Numbered from the stretch's first letter, positions 22,701 through 30,915 are shown. The stretch: 64,000 nt of DNA from Struthidea cinerea (GCA_013397865.1 VZTI01004115.1:248001-312000), one strand, 5' to 3'. The notes: generated from the letters alone by a model not told the origin. Translations and numbers: made by a program.

Positions 22701-23560
22701 TCATTTTTGTCTTAGCCTGTGGGCAAAGAAGCAAACACCCTGACTGTCCTCCTGTCTCCACCCCCTAAAATCTAATGACAATCATCAACAGACCTTTAAC
22801 TAGAGCTTTTGGAACAACCTGGCTTTCCTGGGCATGCAGGGAGTCCAGTGCCACTCCTGAGACCGGACTAGTACCAGCATTGCATTGCCAGATCTGAGTA
22901 GCATTCTCCCTGAGTTGGTCAGGCTGAAGACAGAACCTGGAAGTACTGGACTGTTGCTGTGAGCGGCACTGACGGCAAGGAATGTCACGACTAAGTTCAG
23001 AAGGGAAAGCAGTTCTGACCTTTATTAATTAATTCATTCATCTTTTATAACATGGTTCGCAAAGAGTGAGTTGAATGGCGTAAGACAATTGGGTGCTCGG
23101 CCATCCACCCCCTGAGGGGATTGGTCAAGCTCTAAGACACTTGTTTCAAAATATCAGAAAGCTAGAACCATAACAATCTTGCATAACAAACCCAGGTGCA
23201 AGATAAGGAGTTAGTTTACAAAAACCCATAGCAGTGTTTTCACAGCTTCTGTGAGAACTGCAAAGTTCTCACAGAACGCTGCAGAAAAGCTGAAAGATTT
23301 CTCTACCAAAGCTTTTCAGCATCCACACTGCACCATGTATACAAATCCTGTTTGTGGTAGAGCAGACACCTTGCCTGGATTTAAAGTTTCCCTATTTTAC
23401 CCTAACCTGCCTTTCCTCTTCCCAACAGGCCTTCATGTTTGAATCATCCCTCAGCCTTGCTGTCACCAAATGGGGCCTCCAGACCTCCAATCGCTTAGAT
23501 AAAAACTACTACAAGTGCTGGGAACCTCTGAAAAGCCATTTTAACCCTAAATGCAAGTGA
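4702..23560 (+). CDS. HGD: HGD, homogentisate 1,2-dioxygenase, exons 2-14 (joined span, first exon not seen)
   Basis: HGD is the cytosolic non-haem Fe(II) enzyme that opens the ring of homogentisate to maleylacetoacetate in phenylalanine/tyrosine breakdown; human loss causes alkaptonuria. Thirteen exons joined as 4702-4773, 7662-7750, 9445-9550, 11768-11827, 12301-12392, 13024-13058, 14203-14282, 14412-14511, 16835-16959, 17542-17646, 18821-18947, 22268-22449 and 23429-23560 give 1305 nt in one frame (434 aa plus stop). Internal exon lengths equal those of human HGD from memory. Iron ligands are kept: His335 (18944-18946), Glu341 (22282-22284) and His371 (22372-22374). The active-site His292 is at 17641-17643. 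The missing first exon should supply about five residues. Introns 3, 7, 9, 10, 11 and 12 show no feature I recognise. The gene converges on NDUFB4. Identity is certain; the 5' end is open. Confidence 0.96.
5258..5302. repeat. Overlapping inverted repeats (A-B-A'-B') in HGD intron 2
   Basis: A 14-bp arm GACATGAATGCCTG (5258-5271) pairs with CAGGCATTCATGTC (5277-5290) around a 5-nt loop. The 13-bp CCTGTAGAGCAGG (5268-5280) pairs with CCTGCTCTACAGG (5290-5302). The two stems share bases, so only one can form at a time. All arms are perfect. Confidence 0.9.
5566..5987 (+). mobile_element. CR1 LINE, 3' end fragment
   Basis: The sequence follows the avian CR1 3' region: GGCTATTCAGCCTGGAGAAG, later AAATTCTTTACCATGAGAGT, the AGAGAAGTTGTGGATACCCC segment, and the tail TCCCTTCCAATCCAAACCAT. 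It is sense to HGD, inside intron 2. It is 5'-truncated as usual and has no intact reading frame. Confidence 0.92.
7662..7750 (+). CDS. HGD: HGD exon 3
   Basis: The 89-nt exon lies between acceptor CATCCAG and donor GTACCG. It encodes NNPQVCPYGLYAEQLSG and the following SAFTCPRPTNKR, nearly identical to the human segment. It ends two bases into the Ser59 codon (AG|C), which exon 4 completes. Confidence 0.96.
9125..9200. repeat. AT-rich alternating low-complexity tract
   Basis: A run of TATATGCATATATGTG-type sequence with ACATAT and CACACATATA motifs in HGD intron 3. It is low complexity with no further structure recognised. Confidence 0.6.
9445..9550 (+). CDS. HGD: HGD exon 4
   Basis: The 106-nt exon follows TTTGTAG and precedes GTAACT. 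One base completes Ser59, then WLYRILPSVCHKPF and, further on, THDWDEIEPDPNQ. Both stretches are recognisable HGD sequence (human residues 59-94). Confidence 0.96.
11511..11601. repeat. Poly-A and (CAAA)n simple repeat
   Basis: A C7 run is followed by about 22 consecutive A (11522-11543), then imperfect CAA/CAAA units ending in regular (CAAA)n at about 11568-11596. It lies in HGD intron 4, about 170 bp before exon 5. It could be the old tail of a retroposed element, but no body was recognised. Confidence 0.9.
11768..11827 (+). CDS. HGD: HGD exon 5
   Basis: The 60-nt exon follows AATCTAG and precedes the consensus donor GTAAGT. It encodes LRWKPFEIPKAPQNKMDFVS (human residues 95-114), phase 0 at both ends. 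The intron before it carries a long A-rich and CAAA-type simple repeat about 170 bp upstream. Confidence 0.95.
12301..12392 (+). CDS. HGD: HGD exon 6
   Basis: The 92-nt exon follows GCCTGTAG and precedes GTCAGT. It encodes GLHTLCGAGEPRGRNGIAVH and then IFVCNTSMVD, with a final split Arg codon (AG|A). It corresponds to human residues 115-145. The stretch corresponding to human DIKSNN is EPRGRN here, an apparent species difference. Confidence 0.95.
12861..12906 (+). mobile_element. CR1 LINE, short 3' tail remnant
   Basis: AGTTGGACTTGATGATCCTT followed by GTGGATCTTCCAACTCAGAATA is the terminal part of a CR1, in HGD intron 6. Only about 45 bp is recognisable. Confidence 0.75.
13024..13058 (+). 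CDS. HGD: HGD exon 7
   Basis: This 35-nt micro-sized exon lies between TTTCTTTAG and donor GTGAGA. It completes Arg145 and encodes CLYNSDGDFLI, then gives the first base of Val157. Length and phases agree with the human exon. Confidence 0.93.
14203..14282 (+). CDS. HGD: HGD exon 8
   Basis: The 80-nt exon follows TTTCCACAG and precedes GTAAGG. It encodes VPQQGKLLITTEFGKMLVEP and then NEICVIQ, within the central cupin-like fold (human residues 157-183). It is followed by an intron of only 129 bp. Confidence 0.96.
14412..14511 (+). CDS. HGD: HGD exon 9
   Basis: The 100-nt exon lies between TATTTTCCAG and GTAATG. It encodes QGMRFSVEVFGETRGYILEV and then YGAHFELPDLGPI, ending one base into Gly217. 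Gln replaces the Arg found in human at residue 184. Confidence 0.96.
16835..16959 (+). CDS. HGD: HGD exon 10
   Basis: The 125-nt exon follows TTTCCTAG and precedes GTGAGG. It completes Gly217 and encodes ANGLANPRDFLVPVAWYEDR and then QVPGGYTVISKYQGKLFAAQQ (human residues 217-258). Conservation is very high. Confidence 0.97.
17542..17646 (+). CDS. HGD: HGD exon 11
   Basis: The 105-nt exon follows CATTGCTAG and precedes GTAAGT. It encodes DYSPFNVVAWHGNYTPYKYH and then LEKFMVINAVAFDHA (human residues 259-293). It contains the active-site His292 (CAC at 17641-17643). Phase 0 at both ends. Confidence 0.97.
18821..18947 (+). CDS. HGD: HGD exon 12
   Basis: The 127-nt exon follows TTTTTTCCAG and precedes GTACGT. 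It encodes DPSIFTVLTAKTTRAGVALA, then DFVIFPPRWGVANN and TFRPPYYH, ending one base into Arg336. It carries the first iron ligand, His335 (18944-18946). Confidence 0.97.
22268..22449 (+). CDS. HGD: HGD exon 13
   Basis: This 182-nt exon, the longest of the gene, lies between CCTCCTGCAG and GTAAGG. It completes Arg336 and encodes NCMSEFMGLIKGHYEAK, then GGGSLHSMMTPHGPDADC, ending DGTM. It supplies iron ligands Glu341 (22282-22284) and His371 (22372-22374). Met368, a common alkaptonuria site in people, is the normal residue. Confidence 0.97.
22952..23327 (-). mobile_element. Solo retroviral LTR in HGD intron 13
   Basis: A 376-bp LTR in antisense to HGD. On its own strand it starts TGTGGATGCTGAAAAGC and ends CTCACAGCAACA, with AATAAA at 23026-23021. 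It is flanked by a 6-bp target duplication with one mismatch (CTGGAC 22946-22951, CTGCAC 23328-23333), which fits a class II (ERVK-like) element. It belongs to the same family as 52752-53111. No viral coding sequence remains. Confidence 0.88.
23429..23560 (+). CDS. HGD: HGD exon 14, terminal coding exon
   Basis: The 132-nt terminal coding exon follows CTTCCCAACAG. It encodes AFMFESSLSLAVTKWGLQTS and then CWEPLKSHFNPKCK, followed by TGA at 23558-23560. The C-terminus is six residues shorter than human HGD as I recall it, because the stop comes soon after the conserved KSHF. A solo LTR ends only about 100 bp upstream, in the intron. Confidence 0.96.
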   Translation, partial: AFMFESSLSLAVTKWGLQTSNRLDKNYYKCWEPLKSHFNPKCK

Positions 23561-23719
23561 AGAGAAGTGCTTGCTGCTTGTAACACGTGAGTGAAGGCAG
23601 GGAAGTCCAGCATACCTATGTGTGATGGCAGTTTGACTCGGGCAGTGCAGAATGCTCTAGCACAGAATGGCACTTCCACCAGCCACCAAAATGATCATCC
23701 CTAAGTAACGTGGGAATGC

Positions 23720-23725
23720 AATAAA
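23720..23725 (+). terminator. HGD: HGD polyadenylation signal AATAAA
   Basis: A canonical AATAAA hexamer lies 160 bp after the HGD stop codon and is the first one downstream. It implies a short 3' UTR of roughly 180 nt. Its use is inferred from position only. Confidence 0.6.
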
Positions 23726-26700
23726 ATCCATCATTATTCTTAACTTTCGAGTATCCAATTAAAACTTTCCTGGTGACATGTTGAAGCTGAAGTACTTGCA
23801 TGGCTCTCGCATGTAGCTGGTGTGAAAGCTGTACCTTGTGTGGACACGAGGTGACAGCCAGCTCCCGTTCACAGGGCCTGCTGAAAATACAACCCAACGT
23901 GAATTTCCCAGGGAGAAGCTAGGGACTGACAAAGCATTGTATGCTGTCTGTATGGGAAGAGCTTTATAAACAGAGCTGAAGGCTCTACCAGGCCTAAGCC
24001 CACTATCAGAGCAAGTCAATTCAACCTGCTCATCCATGGAGGGTTGCCAAGGAAAGACTTGGTTGTCAGAAAAGTAGACCACAAATGAAAAAAGGTTGGA
24101 AAATCCAAAACACTTCACTGCTAAGTAAGAGAAAGTTTCTATTCCACGCTATGACCACCCTGCAATATTGACTTGTTTGTCAGCATTTGACAAATTCTCT
24201 CCCTAGCTCTGTGCTAATCTGCAACATAGCAAATTCAAAAGGGCTTCTCTGGCCAGTCCAAGCATTTGTTCCTGGGAAGGTACCTGGAAAAAAGCTCAAC
24301 TGCAGACATCATGGAGGACCTCAACATTGACTGGAGTATGCAAACCTCACCCCCAGCTGGTGAATTCCACAGGGTGGAAGCAGCAAGCAAAGCCCCAAGT
24401 AAAGTGGGAACCAGGACGACAGCCAGGAACCCCACACTTCAGGCTAAAGCACTAAAGTACAGACTTTAGCACATACCCACGTGGAAATTTCTAAATTCGG
24501 TGCAACCAGATCTATGTTTCTTACTTCCCAAGAGAAGCAATTTTCCAGAAGAGAAGGAAATGTAGACCTTTGACACACAGTATCAGTCAGTTACATCTAT
24601 CGACAGTTTTGATCTGCACCAGGTCCTTGGGGGGGAAAAAAGCATCAGCTTTGAGCAAAGTATGATAAAATCTAAACGGAGATGTTTCCTCTAAAATAGC
24701 CAGTTCAGAAAAGGACATTTGGGAAAATCAATTTGCCAGAGAAGCTGATTTAATCAGACTGATCCAGGGATAAATGAGGTCTAAACGTTTCACATGCAGA
24801 AGGGAAAAGCTTGTTTTCTGTTTGGGACCTAAATTATCATCCAGTGACCTAAAGGCTTGAATTTCTCTTGTATAGACACATCACCAAAGTATATATGGGT
24901 AGTAACACATTAGTCAAGGGTAAAATTCCACCAGGCACATTCACCCTCCAACCTTCACCCTAGGTACCTGATTGGAAACTTCTCTTTCCTTCCTCACTGC
25001 ACCCAGAACCACTGCCTCAAACACCAGCCCCACCTCCAGCAGCATGGTACGCTCATTCCTAGCAAGAAAACAGCTTGGAGAGTTCTGGAAATAACAAGAG
25101 AGAAAAGTAGGGCAGCCTTTCCCCAAGCACCACGCTCAAACCTGCAGGGACGTAGCATCAGAGACTCTGGGCTGGAATGGGCTGGAAAAGAAAGGGCTGT
25201 GGCAGGTGCCGCAAGCATCAATCCAAGGTTGGCTTAAAAGATCAGAGGTGCTATGCTCATCCACAACCCATCCCGAAGCATTTGCTCAGCCGGCCTGAAA
25301 CAAATACAGCTGCAAGGGAGAATTTACATGTGTGGCAACTCAAGTTCCAATTAGCTGAGGAAATGGGTCCTGGGAGATCAAATTAGTTTGTGGCAGAAAG
25401 AATAGTTAATTTAGCATGCTCAGACAAGCAATTATTTCTTTCCCTAAATACCATTCTCTCCATGCATTGATGCCTCTCTGCACTGATCCACAGCCCTATC
25501 TTGTAATATCATTTGTGACAGTCTTTTAGGAGCTATTCTGCAGAGAATAATCTGGGTTTGCTTTAGTTAAACTAGCAGAACAAGCTGCAGAAACTAGTGC
25601 AAAAGGATTGCTGGGAGCACATACGGGATTGCAAAACCAGGGCACTGACTAGCCCAGCTTCTGTACACAGCATTATTGCCAAACTCCACACAATCTGAAT
25701 GTTTCATGGCCCACACAGGAAAGAGCTACAATAGGAAACACTTAAAATTAAAAAAAACAAAACAGTGAGGGTGATTTTATTGTGAAGGTGACTGAGCACA
25801 TGCACAGGTTGCCATGGGAGCTTGTGGAGTGTTCACCTCTGGAGATACTCAAAAGCCACCTGTACATACATGGCCCACTTTAGACGGCCCTACTTGAGCA
25901 GAGGGTTGGACTTAGATGACCTCCAGAGGTCCCTTCCAAACTCAGCCATTTTGTGATTATGTGGAAAAGCTCATCAACTCTGCAGGAGAAGGACGGCAAA
26001 TGGCCCATATTTACATCTTTACCATGCAGGAAAAGGACGCAGTAGAGCTGTTTTTGCTGACTTCACATTGGCTGCTTTCCCAGCAAGCAGAGGGACGTTT
26101 TCAACTTTTATATCAGACTGAGCTTCTGGTATGAACCTCAAAGCTTGGGAAGAAACTGCCCCCATAGTCTGAAGAATGAGGGCACCTACAGGCCACATAA
26201 AAATTCAAGTATGCATCAAAAATCTTTTCCTTGCACTCACATCTCAGTATATTGGCAGTAACAGTTCCAGAGTCTCCTATACCAGTTGACCTGGGCAGAA
26301 AAGACTTGTGTTCTTACAAGAATAAACAGAAAAGGCATCTTTGCAGGCATAAGATTCAGTTATGCTTGGTGGTGGATTTTTTTTTTTGCAACACAGCCCC
26401 CTTACAGGGATGAAATGGATTCTCCTATACTACAAGAGAATCAGTGCCAAAGTAAAAATCCTTATCTTACACTTCTTGTCTCTCACTCACAGGAACCACA
26501 GAGTAAGTGGAAATCCTAGTTACATACAGCATGACAACATTCAGCTCACTATTTCCAAATCTGCTAATTTTATCCAGAAGGTTATTGCAATAAACAAACA
26601 CATGGTTTAGGCTTGTAGTTCATTAGGGAAAAGAAAAATTAACTCAGCTTATTGAGAGCAGTCAGGCAGACTCGCAAGCTCTTAAAAATGTATCATAGAA

Positions 26701-27039
26701 CTTGCCTATTATCCAGTTAGGGCAAACCACACAGCCAAACTGACACCCACAGCCAAAGTGACACCAAGAAGAAATATCTAGAAGGCAAGCAATAGTTCCT
26801 TTAGGAAACTGCTTTGGTCTTGCTTAGCATTTTAGCCTGCTAGTAATTTTAAACTTCAGCCTTCTTGTACAGCAGTGACTTCCACGGTTTAAAAGGATCC
26901 TCTGTACGTACACCAAAAGAGTACAATGGCTGAGTTCCAGACACCCTTTCTGTATCCATCTGGTTTATATATAAAGATCCTACATTTTTGCACTTTCCAT
27001 GATTTTTAAAGATGCAAGACAACCAACAAGCAGTTAAAA
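23726..27039. other. HGD-NDUFB4 convergent intergenic interval
   Basis: About 3.3 kb between the two 3' ends. Apart from a CR1 fragment (25780-25959) I see no gene, RNA or ordered repeat. Open frames are short and unremarkable. Confidence 0.6.
25780..25959 (+). mobile_element. CR1 LINE, 3' end fragment
   Basis: CAGGTTGCCATGGGAGCTTG, CTCTGGAGATACTCAAAAGC and GGTTGGACTTAGATGACCTC followed by CAGAGGTCCCTTCCAAACTC identify a diverged CR1 3' end. It lies between HGD and NDUFB4. Confidence 0.88.
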
Positions 27040-27045
27040 TTTATT
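27040..27045 (-). terminator. NDUFB4: NDUFB4 candidate polyadenylation signal
   Basis: AATAAA on the minus strand lies 78 bp after the stop. A second AATAAA at 27098-27093 is only about 25 bp after the stop and is the less likely signal. Use is inferred from position. Confidence 0.5.
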
Positions 27046-27122
27046 CTTATGACAGAGAAATGTCATCACATAATACATCTTATTTATTTATATCCCATGA
27101 ACACGACTGCAATTCCAGGACC

Positions 27123-27185
27123 TTAGAAGAATACACTGTACGGTCGCTTGTATTTACCTTCCTGGATACGCTTCTCTTTACGATC
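27123..27185 (-). CDS. NDUFB4: NDUFB4 exon 3, terminal coding exon
   Basis: The acceptor is TCTTCCACAG on the minus strand. The exon encodes DRKEKRIQEGKYKRPYSVFF followed by TAA at 27125-27123. Human ends with a 20-residue segment starting DRKEKLIQEGK, so length and start are matched exactly. It is too short to be found as an open frame by itself. Confidence 0.93.
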   Translation of the reverse strand, partial: DRKEKRIQEGKYKRPYSVFF

Positions 27186-29359
27186 CTGTGGAAGAGAGAG
27201 AACACTTATCATTATCCTACTAGAGAAGGACTTTCAATCAGCTTGGGATAAGAGAACAGCAGTTCTAGTATTTCACCATGGACTATGTGAAGATAGCACC
27301 ATATAGGATTTTAAGGGTCTTTTCCACCGAAAGTGATTCCACGAGCACAAACTGTTTAAAAGTAAAAGATAACAAGGCACTTAGCTTCATCTACTAAAAA
27401 CCTGCTCGGTTTGACCTCACATCCAGGTACTCTCACAGACCAATTCCTGTGAGGCATTTTTCACCAAACTAGTTTTGTCTCAGATAATTTGTACCTTGGT
27501 ATCTACCTCCTCCTTCTGGCTGAATACTCCAGCTTAGAGAACTAATTATGGAGAAACTTCTTAATAACTTGCCTAAAAGTGCCTGTGCTCACTTTCTACC
27601 CCTTTGTATCTCACTCTGCAGTCATGTACCCTTCTGACAGATACCATTACAGTACACAGGCACTGCGGATAGTGCCCAGATTCCTTCTGCTGGATAAAAC
27701 CAGAAGATTTGCTCAAGACCTGGCAATTTACCTCTTGCTTTCCCAGACAAACAGCAAGCACTCCTCAGAGAAAAGGCTGTGACTATTGTGCTTTATGTAC
27801 TACCAGGAAAACAAGAAAAATCCCCAAACATCACTAAAGGAACTGGAATAAAGGAAAGTGAATTACCTTGGACTCTAATTAAAGACTTCAGCATGACAAA
27901 ATACTGCAGAGGTACTGAAGTCTCAAGAACATTTATATCAACATGCTCAGCATGTTTCCTAAAACCTGAATGTTCGATTCACCCTAGCAAACAACATTCC
28001 CTACAAATATTCTATTAATTTATGTTAGTGCTTTGTGGTTTATGACTTGATCTAAAATGCTACTTCTGTGCAAAAGAGGGAAATAAAAGTGTTTTACAAC
28101 AGCCATAAATTCTCTACTAAAACCAGCCACTGTCTGCCTGTTAGCATTTTTTATCTATGTATATAGTTGAGTTTTTTTATAATGATCTACCATTGCTCAG
28201 ATTCTGACACCCATAGCTTAGGAGTTAGAACAGAAACAAGAGAAACCTTCCAAAATATTAAAACGTCCGGCTGAGATCAGACACTGCAATTAGCATAATT
28301 ACTCCTCCCCATTTGTTTCATGAAATGAGAGAAATGGTCCAGCAATTGCACAGAAAAATTGCTAGGCCTGTCATCCATACGCTTCCTGTGTATTTTAAGT
28401 TCAAAAAGCATAGTTAATGCATGTCAACTGCTGAAAATAAGAGTAACTTATGATTAATTTTCACTGTCAGTGCTAGAAAGAGCTTTGTGATCAGGCAAAA
28501 CAGCCTGATCAGGCAAACTGTGACTGGCCATACCCAAGGATACAACAAAGGGCTCTCAGAAAAACAGGACTCTGCAACCAATAACAGGCTTTGAGACGGC
28601 AGGCTCGCTATCAGCCTTCCTTCCCTCATTCCTTTAATAGTACTAATCATTCTTAGGCGCATGAGGATCCCACAAATTGAGACTCCAAGCAGATCTACAT
28701 TTCACAAGCTGGTGTTTTTGGTGTTCGCTGATGCTCAGCGTTGTCGGCCCCGACTTACCCTGTCAGCTTTTAAGACAAAAATCCAGAAGAGGAGGGGGCC
28801 TAACCCATAAGCAGCTCCTAGAAAGGACGTCTTGGGTGTCGGGCGGAAAGTAGGGTAGACGTTCTGCGACTTCGCGTAGGCCCAGCGGACCAAGGCGGGA
28901 TTTTCCTGGGGTGCAAAGAGAACGGCGGTGAGGCCCGCGGGGCTCTGCACTGGCACCTCCATCCGGGGACTGAGGCCAGGGCACACCGGGAAGGGCACCA
29001 AGGTCACGGGGAGGGCGGGCAGCGTCCCGCCAGCACGGCCCCGGCCCAAGAACGGCCCCGGCCGCAGGCGCAGGCCCCGCTCCGGGACGCCGCCGGGTGA
29101 GGCGGACAAGCCCCGCGCTTCCCCCGCCGCCCCCTCACCGCCCTCCCTCCCCACTCACGATGATGGCGGGCGGGCTGGGGTTGTTAAGCTGCAGCTGGTA
29201 CTGCCGCTTGAGCCGGGAGCGGATCACCAGGCGCTCGGCCTCGGCGCGGCGCTTCTCCGGCGATGTGTCGAAGGTGTCGGGGTTGAGCTCGGCGGGCAGC
29301 GAGACGAAGCTGTTCGCCCTGTACAGTTTAGCCGCCGACGGAGGCGGCGCCGACGCCAT
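27123..29359 (-). CDS. NDUFB4: NDUFB4, complex I B15 accessory subunit (joined span)
   Basis: NDUFB4 is a supernumerary single-membrane-span subunit of the membrane arm of mitochondrial complex I. Exons on the minus strand are 29359-29159 (67 codons), 28905-28759 (49) and 27185-27123 (20 plus stop), all phase 0 with consensus splice sites (GTGAGT, GTAAGT). The 136-aa product contains the family pattern SPEKRRAEAERLVIRSRLKR, then ENPALVRWAYAKSQNVYPTF, RPTPK and a hydrophobic stretch near residues 95-112 (LGAAYGLGPLLFWIFVLK). It ends in the charged DRKEKRIQEGKYKRP tail. It is a few residues longer than human (129 aa), mostly by an Ala/Pro-rich N-terminus. It is convergent with HGD, as in mammals. 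A CpG-rich promoter fits housekeeping expression. Confidence 0.95.
28405..28495. repeat. Diverged duplicate, copy A (in NDUFB4 intron 2)
   Basis: ATGCATGTCAACTGCTGAAA and, after a short gap, TCACTGTCAGTGCTAGAAAG with GAGCTTTGTGAT recur, diverged, at 30488-30529 and 30868-30915. The family is not recognised. Just after it, a perfect 9-bp inverted repeat (TGATCAGGC 28488-28496, GCCTGATCA 28503-28511) forms a small hairpin. Confidence 0.55.
28759..28905 (-). CDS. NDUFB4: NDUFB4 exon 2
   Basis: The 147-nt exon follows minus-strand acceptor GCACCCCAG and ends before GTAAGT. It encodes ENPALVRWAYAKSQNVYPTF, then RPTPKTSFLG and the membrane segment AAYGLGPLLFWIFVLKADR. It is very similar to the human protein over the whole exon. 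Confidence 0.95.
29159..29359 (-). CDS. NDUFB4: NDUFB4 exon 1
   Basis: The start ATG is at 29359-29357 in the context CAAGATGG, a good Kozak match. It was chosen over an upstream in-frame start at 29446 that would add only Arg/Gly-rich GC-island translation. The exon encodes MASAPPPSAAKLYRANSFVS through NNPSPPAII and ends at donor GTGAGT. The first ~15 residues have no close human counterpart; the LPAELNPDTFDTSPEKRRAE segment does. Confidence 0.94.
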
Positions 29360-29363
29360 CTTG
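29352..29363 (-). promoter_or_regulatory. NDUFB4: YY1-like element overlapping the NDUFB4 start codon
   Basis: The minus strand reads CCAAGATGGCGTC, a close match to the YY1 consensus (AAnATGGCGnC) positioned on the initiator ATG. This arrangement is common in promoters of nuclear-encoded mitochondrial genes. Binding is inferred. Confidence 0.55.
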
Positions 29364-29380
29364 GAGAGCCGGCCCTGCCG

Positions 29381-29396
29381 CCGGCAGGGGGCGGTG
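29381..29396 (+). promoter_or_regulatory. CTCF-like motif in NDUFB4 promoter
   Basis: CCGGCAGGGGGCGGTG matches the CTCF core CCASYAGRKGGCRSYR at all but one position (G for A at position 3). It lies about 25 bp upstream of the NDUFB4 ATG. It overlaps GC-box-like sequence, so an Sp1-type reading is also possible. Confidence 0.45.
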
Positions 29397-29451
29397 CCGG
29401 CCCCGCCCCCGCCGCGCCCCCTGCGGGAGCGGCGACCTCCCCTCACAGATG

Positions 29452-30240
29452 CGGGGTCACGGAGTGGTTTGGGTTAAAGGCGTAGTAAAGCTCATCTTGT
29501 TCCGACCCCGTTGGCACGGGCAGGGACACCTTCCACTAGATCAGGTTTATCAGAGCTCCATCCAGCCTGGCCTTGAATATCTCCGAGGGATGGGGCATCC
29601 ACAACTTCTCTGGGCAACACGTGCCAGTGCCTCACCACACTCAGGGTAAAGGTTTTTTTTCCTAATATCTAACCTAAAGCTACTCTTTCTATTTGAACCC
29701 ATTCCCCCTGCTCCTGTCACTACATGCTCTTGTAAATAACCTTTCCCAGTCTTTCCTGTAAGTTCCCTTCAGGTACTGGAAGACCAAATTAGGTCACCTC
29801 AAAGCCTTTTCTTTCCCAAGCTGAACAATCAGCCTTTCCTCGTAGGAGAGGTGCTCCATCCCTCTGACCATCTTGTTGGCCTCCTCTGGACTCGCTCCAA
29901 CAGGTCGATGTCCTTCCTGTGCTGGAGACCCAGACCTGGATGCAGCACCGCAGGTGGGGTCTCACAGAGCAGAGGGACAGAATCCCCTCCCTTGACCTGC
30001 TTTGGATGCAGCTCAGGACACCTTTGGCTTTCTGCGCTGTGAGTGCATGTGGCCACATCATGTCCAGCCTCTCATCCACCAGCATCCCCAAGTCCTTCTC
30101 ATCAGAGCTGCTCTCGACCTGTTCATCCCCCTGTCTGTGTTGATACCAGAGTTGCCCCGATCCAGGTGCAGCAGCTTGCACTTGGTCTTGTTAAACCTCA
30201 TGAGATTCCCATGTGCCCACTTCTCCAGCCTGTCTTGGCC
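29452..30240 (-). mobile_element. CR1 LINE fragment abutting the NDUFB4 promoter
   Basis: The reverse complement carries the CR1 3' region: AACCTGATCTAGTGGAAGGT at the tail end, AGAGAAGTTGTGGATGCCCC, and upstream the stretch around CAGCACAGGAAGGACATCGA. About 790 bp is recognisable. Its 3' end lies about 90 bp from the NDUFB4 ATG. No intact reverse-transcriptase frame is present. Confidence 0.92.
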
Positions 30241-30475
30241 TTACCCGGCCTCACCTGCTGTGGCTCAGGTCGGCTCAGGGCATGTCAGGGGAAGGTTTTG
30301 GTCTCACAATAACAACAGTCCCAGCGAGTGAATTTTTCCTGTCCCCTGCAATTAAAATGGCCTTCAGGATGAGCCACAGGTCAGGACTGCTGACCTGCTT
30401 GAGTCTGCTGGACAAGGGGGTGCCATTGCTGTGGGGGTGTTTACTGCCCTTTTGAACAGTATTTCTGTGTTTTAG

Positions 30476-30915
30476 AAAGTGTACTAAATGTATGTCAAAT
30501 TGCTAAAAATAAAAGTCTCTTACAATTACAGGATCATGGAATCACAGAATATTCTGTGTTGGAAGTGACCCACAAGGATCATCAAGTCCAACTTAGCCAT
30601 GCACAGGAGCATCCCCAAGAGTCACACCCTGTGCCTGCGAGCATTGTCCAAAAGCTTCTTGAACTCTGTCAGGCTTGGTGCTGTGACCACTTCCCTGGGG
30701 AGCCTGTTCCAGTGCTCAGCCACCCTCTGGGTGAAGAACCTTTTCCTAATATCCAACCTAAACCTCCCTTGACTCAACTTTAGGCCATTCCCTTGGGTCC
30801 TGTCACTGGTCACCTGAGAGAAGAGATCAGTACCTGTCCCTCCATGTCCCCTCACGAGGAAGTTTTAGATTGCAATTAATTTACACTGTCAGTGCTACAG
30901 AGAGCTTTGTTATAG
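30476..30915. repeat. Diverged duplicate, copy B, split by a CR1 insertion
   Basis: The left half ATGTATGTCAAATTGCTAAA ends near 30529 and the right half TACACTGTCAGTGCTACAGA starts near 30875. The CR1 at 30530-30862 lies between them. CAATTA occurs on both sides and may be its target duplication. Copy A lies 2.1 kb to the left without the insertion. Confidence 0.55.
30530..30862 (-). mobile_element. CR1 LINE, 3' end fragment
   Basis: On the plus strand it reads ATCACAGAATATTCTGTGTT, GGATCATCAAGTCCAACTTA and AGCCTGTTCCAGTGCTCAGC, the reverse complement of a CR1 3' end. It interrupts an older duplicated segment. Confidence 0.92.

Larger units (their letters stand above)
28830..29460. promoter_or_regulatory. 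NDUFB4: CpG island over NDUFB4 promoter, exon 1 and exon 2 start
   Basis: GC content and CpG frequency rise sharply here against an AT-richer background, with runs such as GCGCCGACGCC and several GC boxes (CCCCGCCCCC near 29400). The island covers the NDUFB4 start and first intron (253 bp) and stops where a CR1 begins at about 29452. No TATA box is seen, as expected for a housekeeping promoter. Confidence 0.8.

Noticed and set aside
29135..29446. Upstream in-frame start giving a longer NDUFB4
   Set aside because: It would add an Arg/Gly-rich stretch typical of translated CpG island. The start at 29359 has a good Kozak context and fits the family length.
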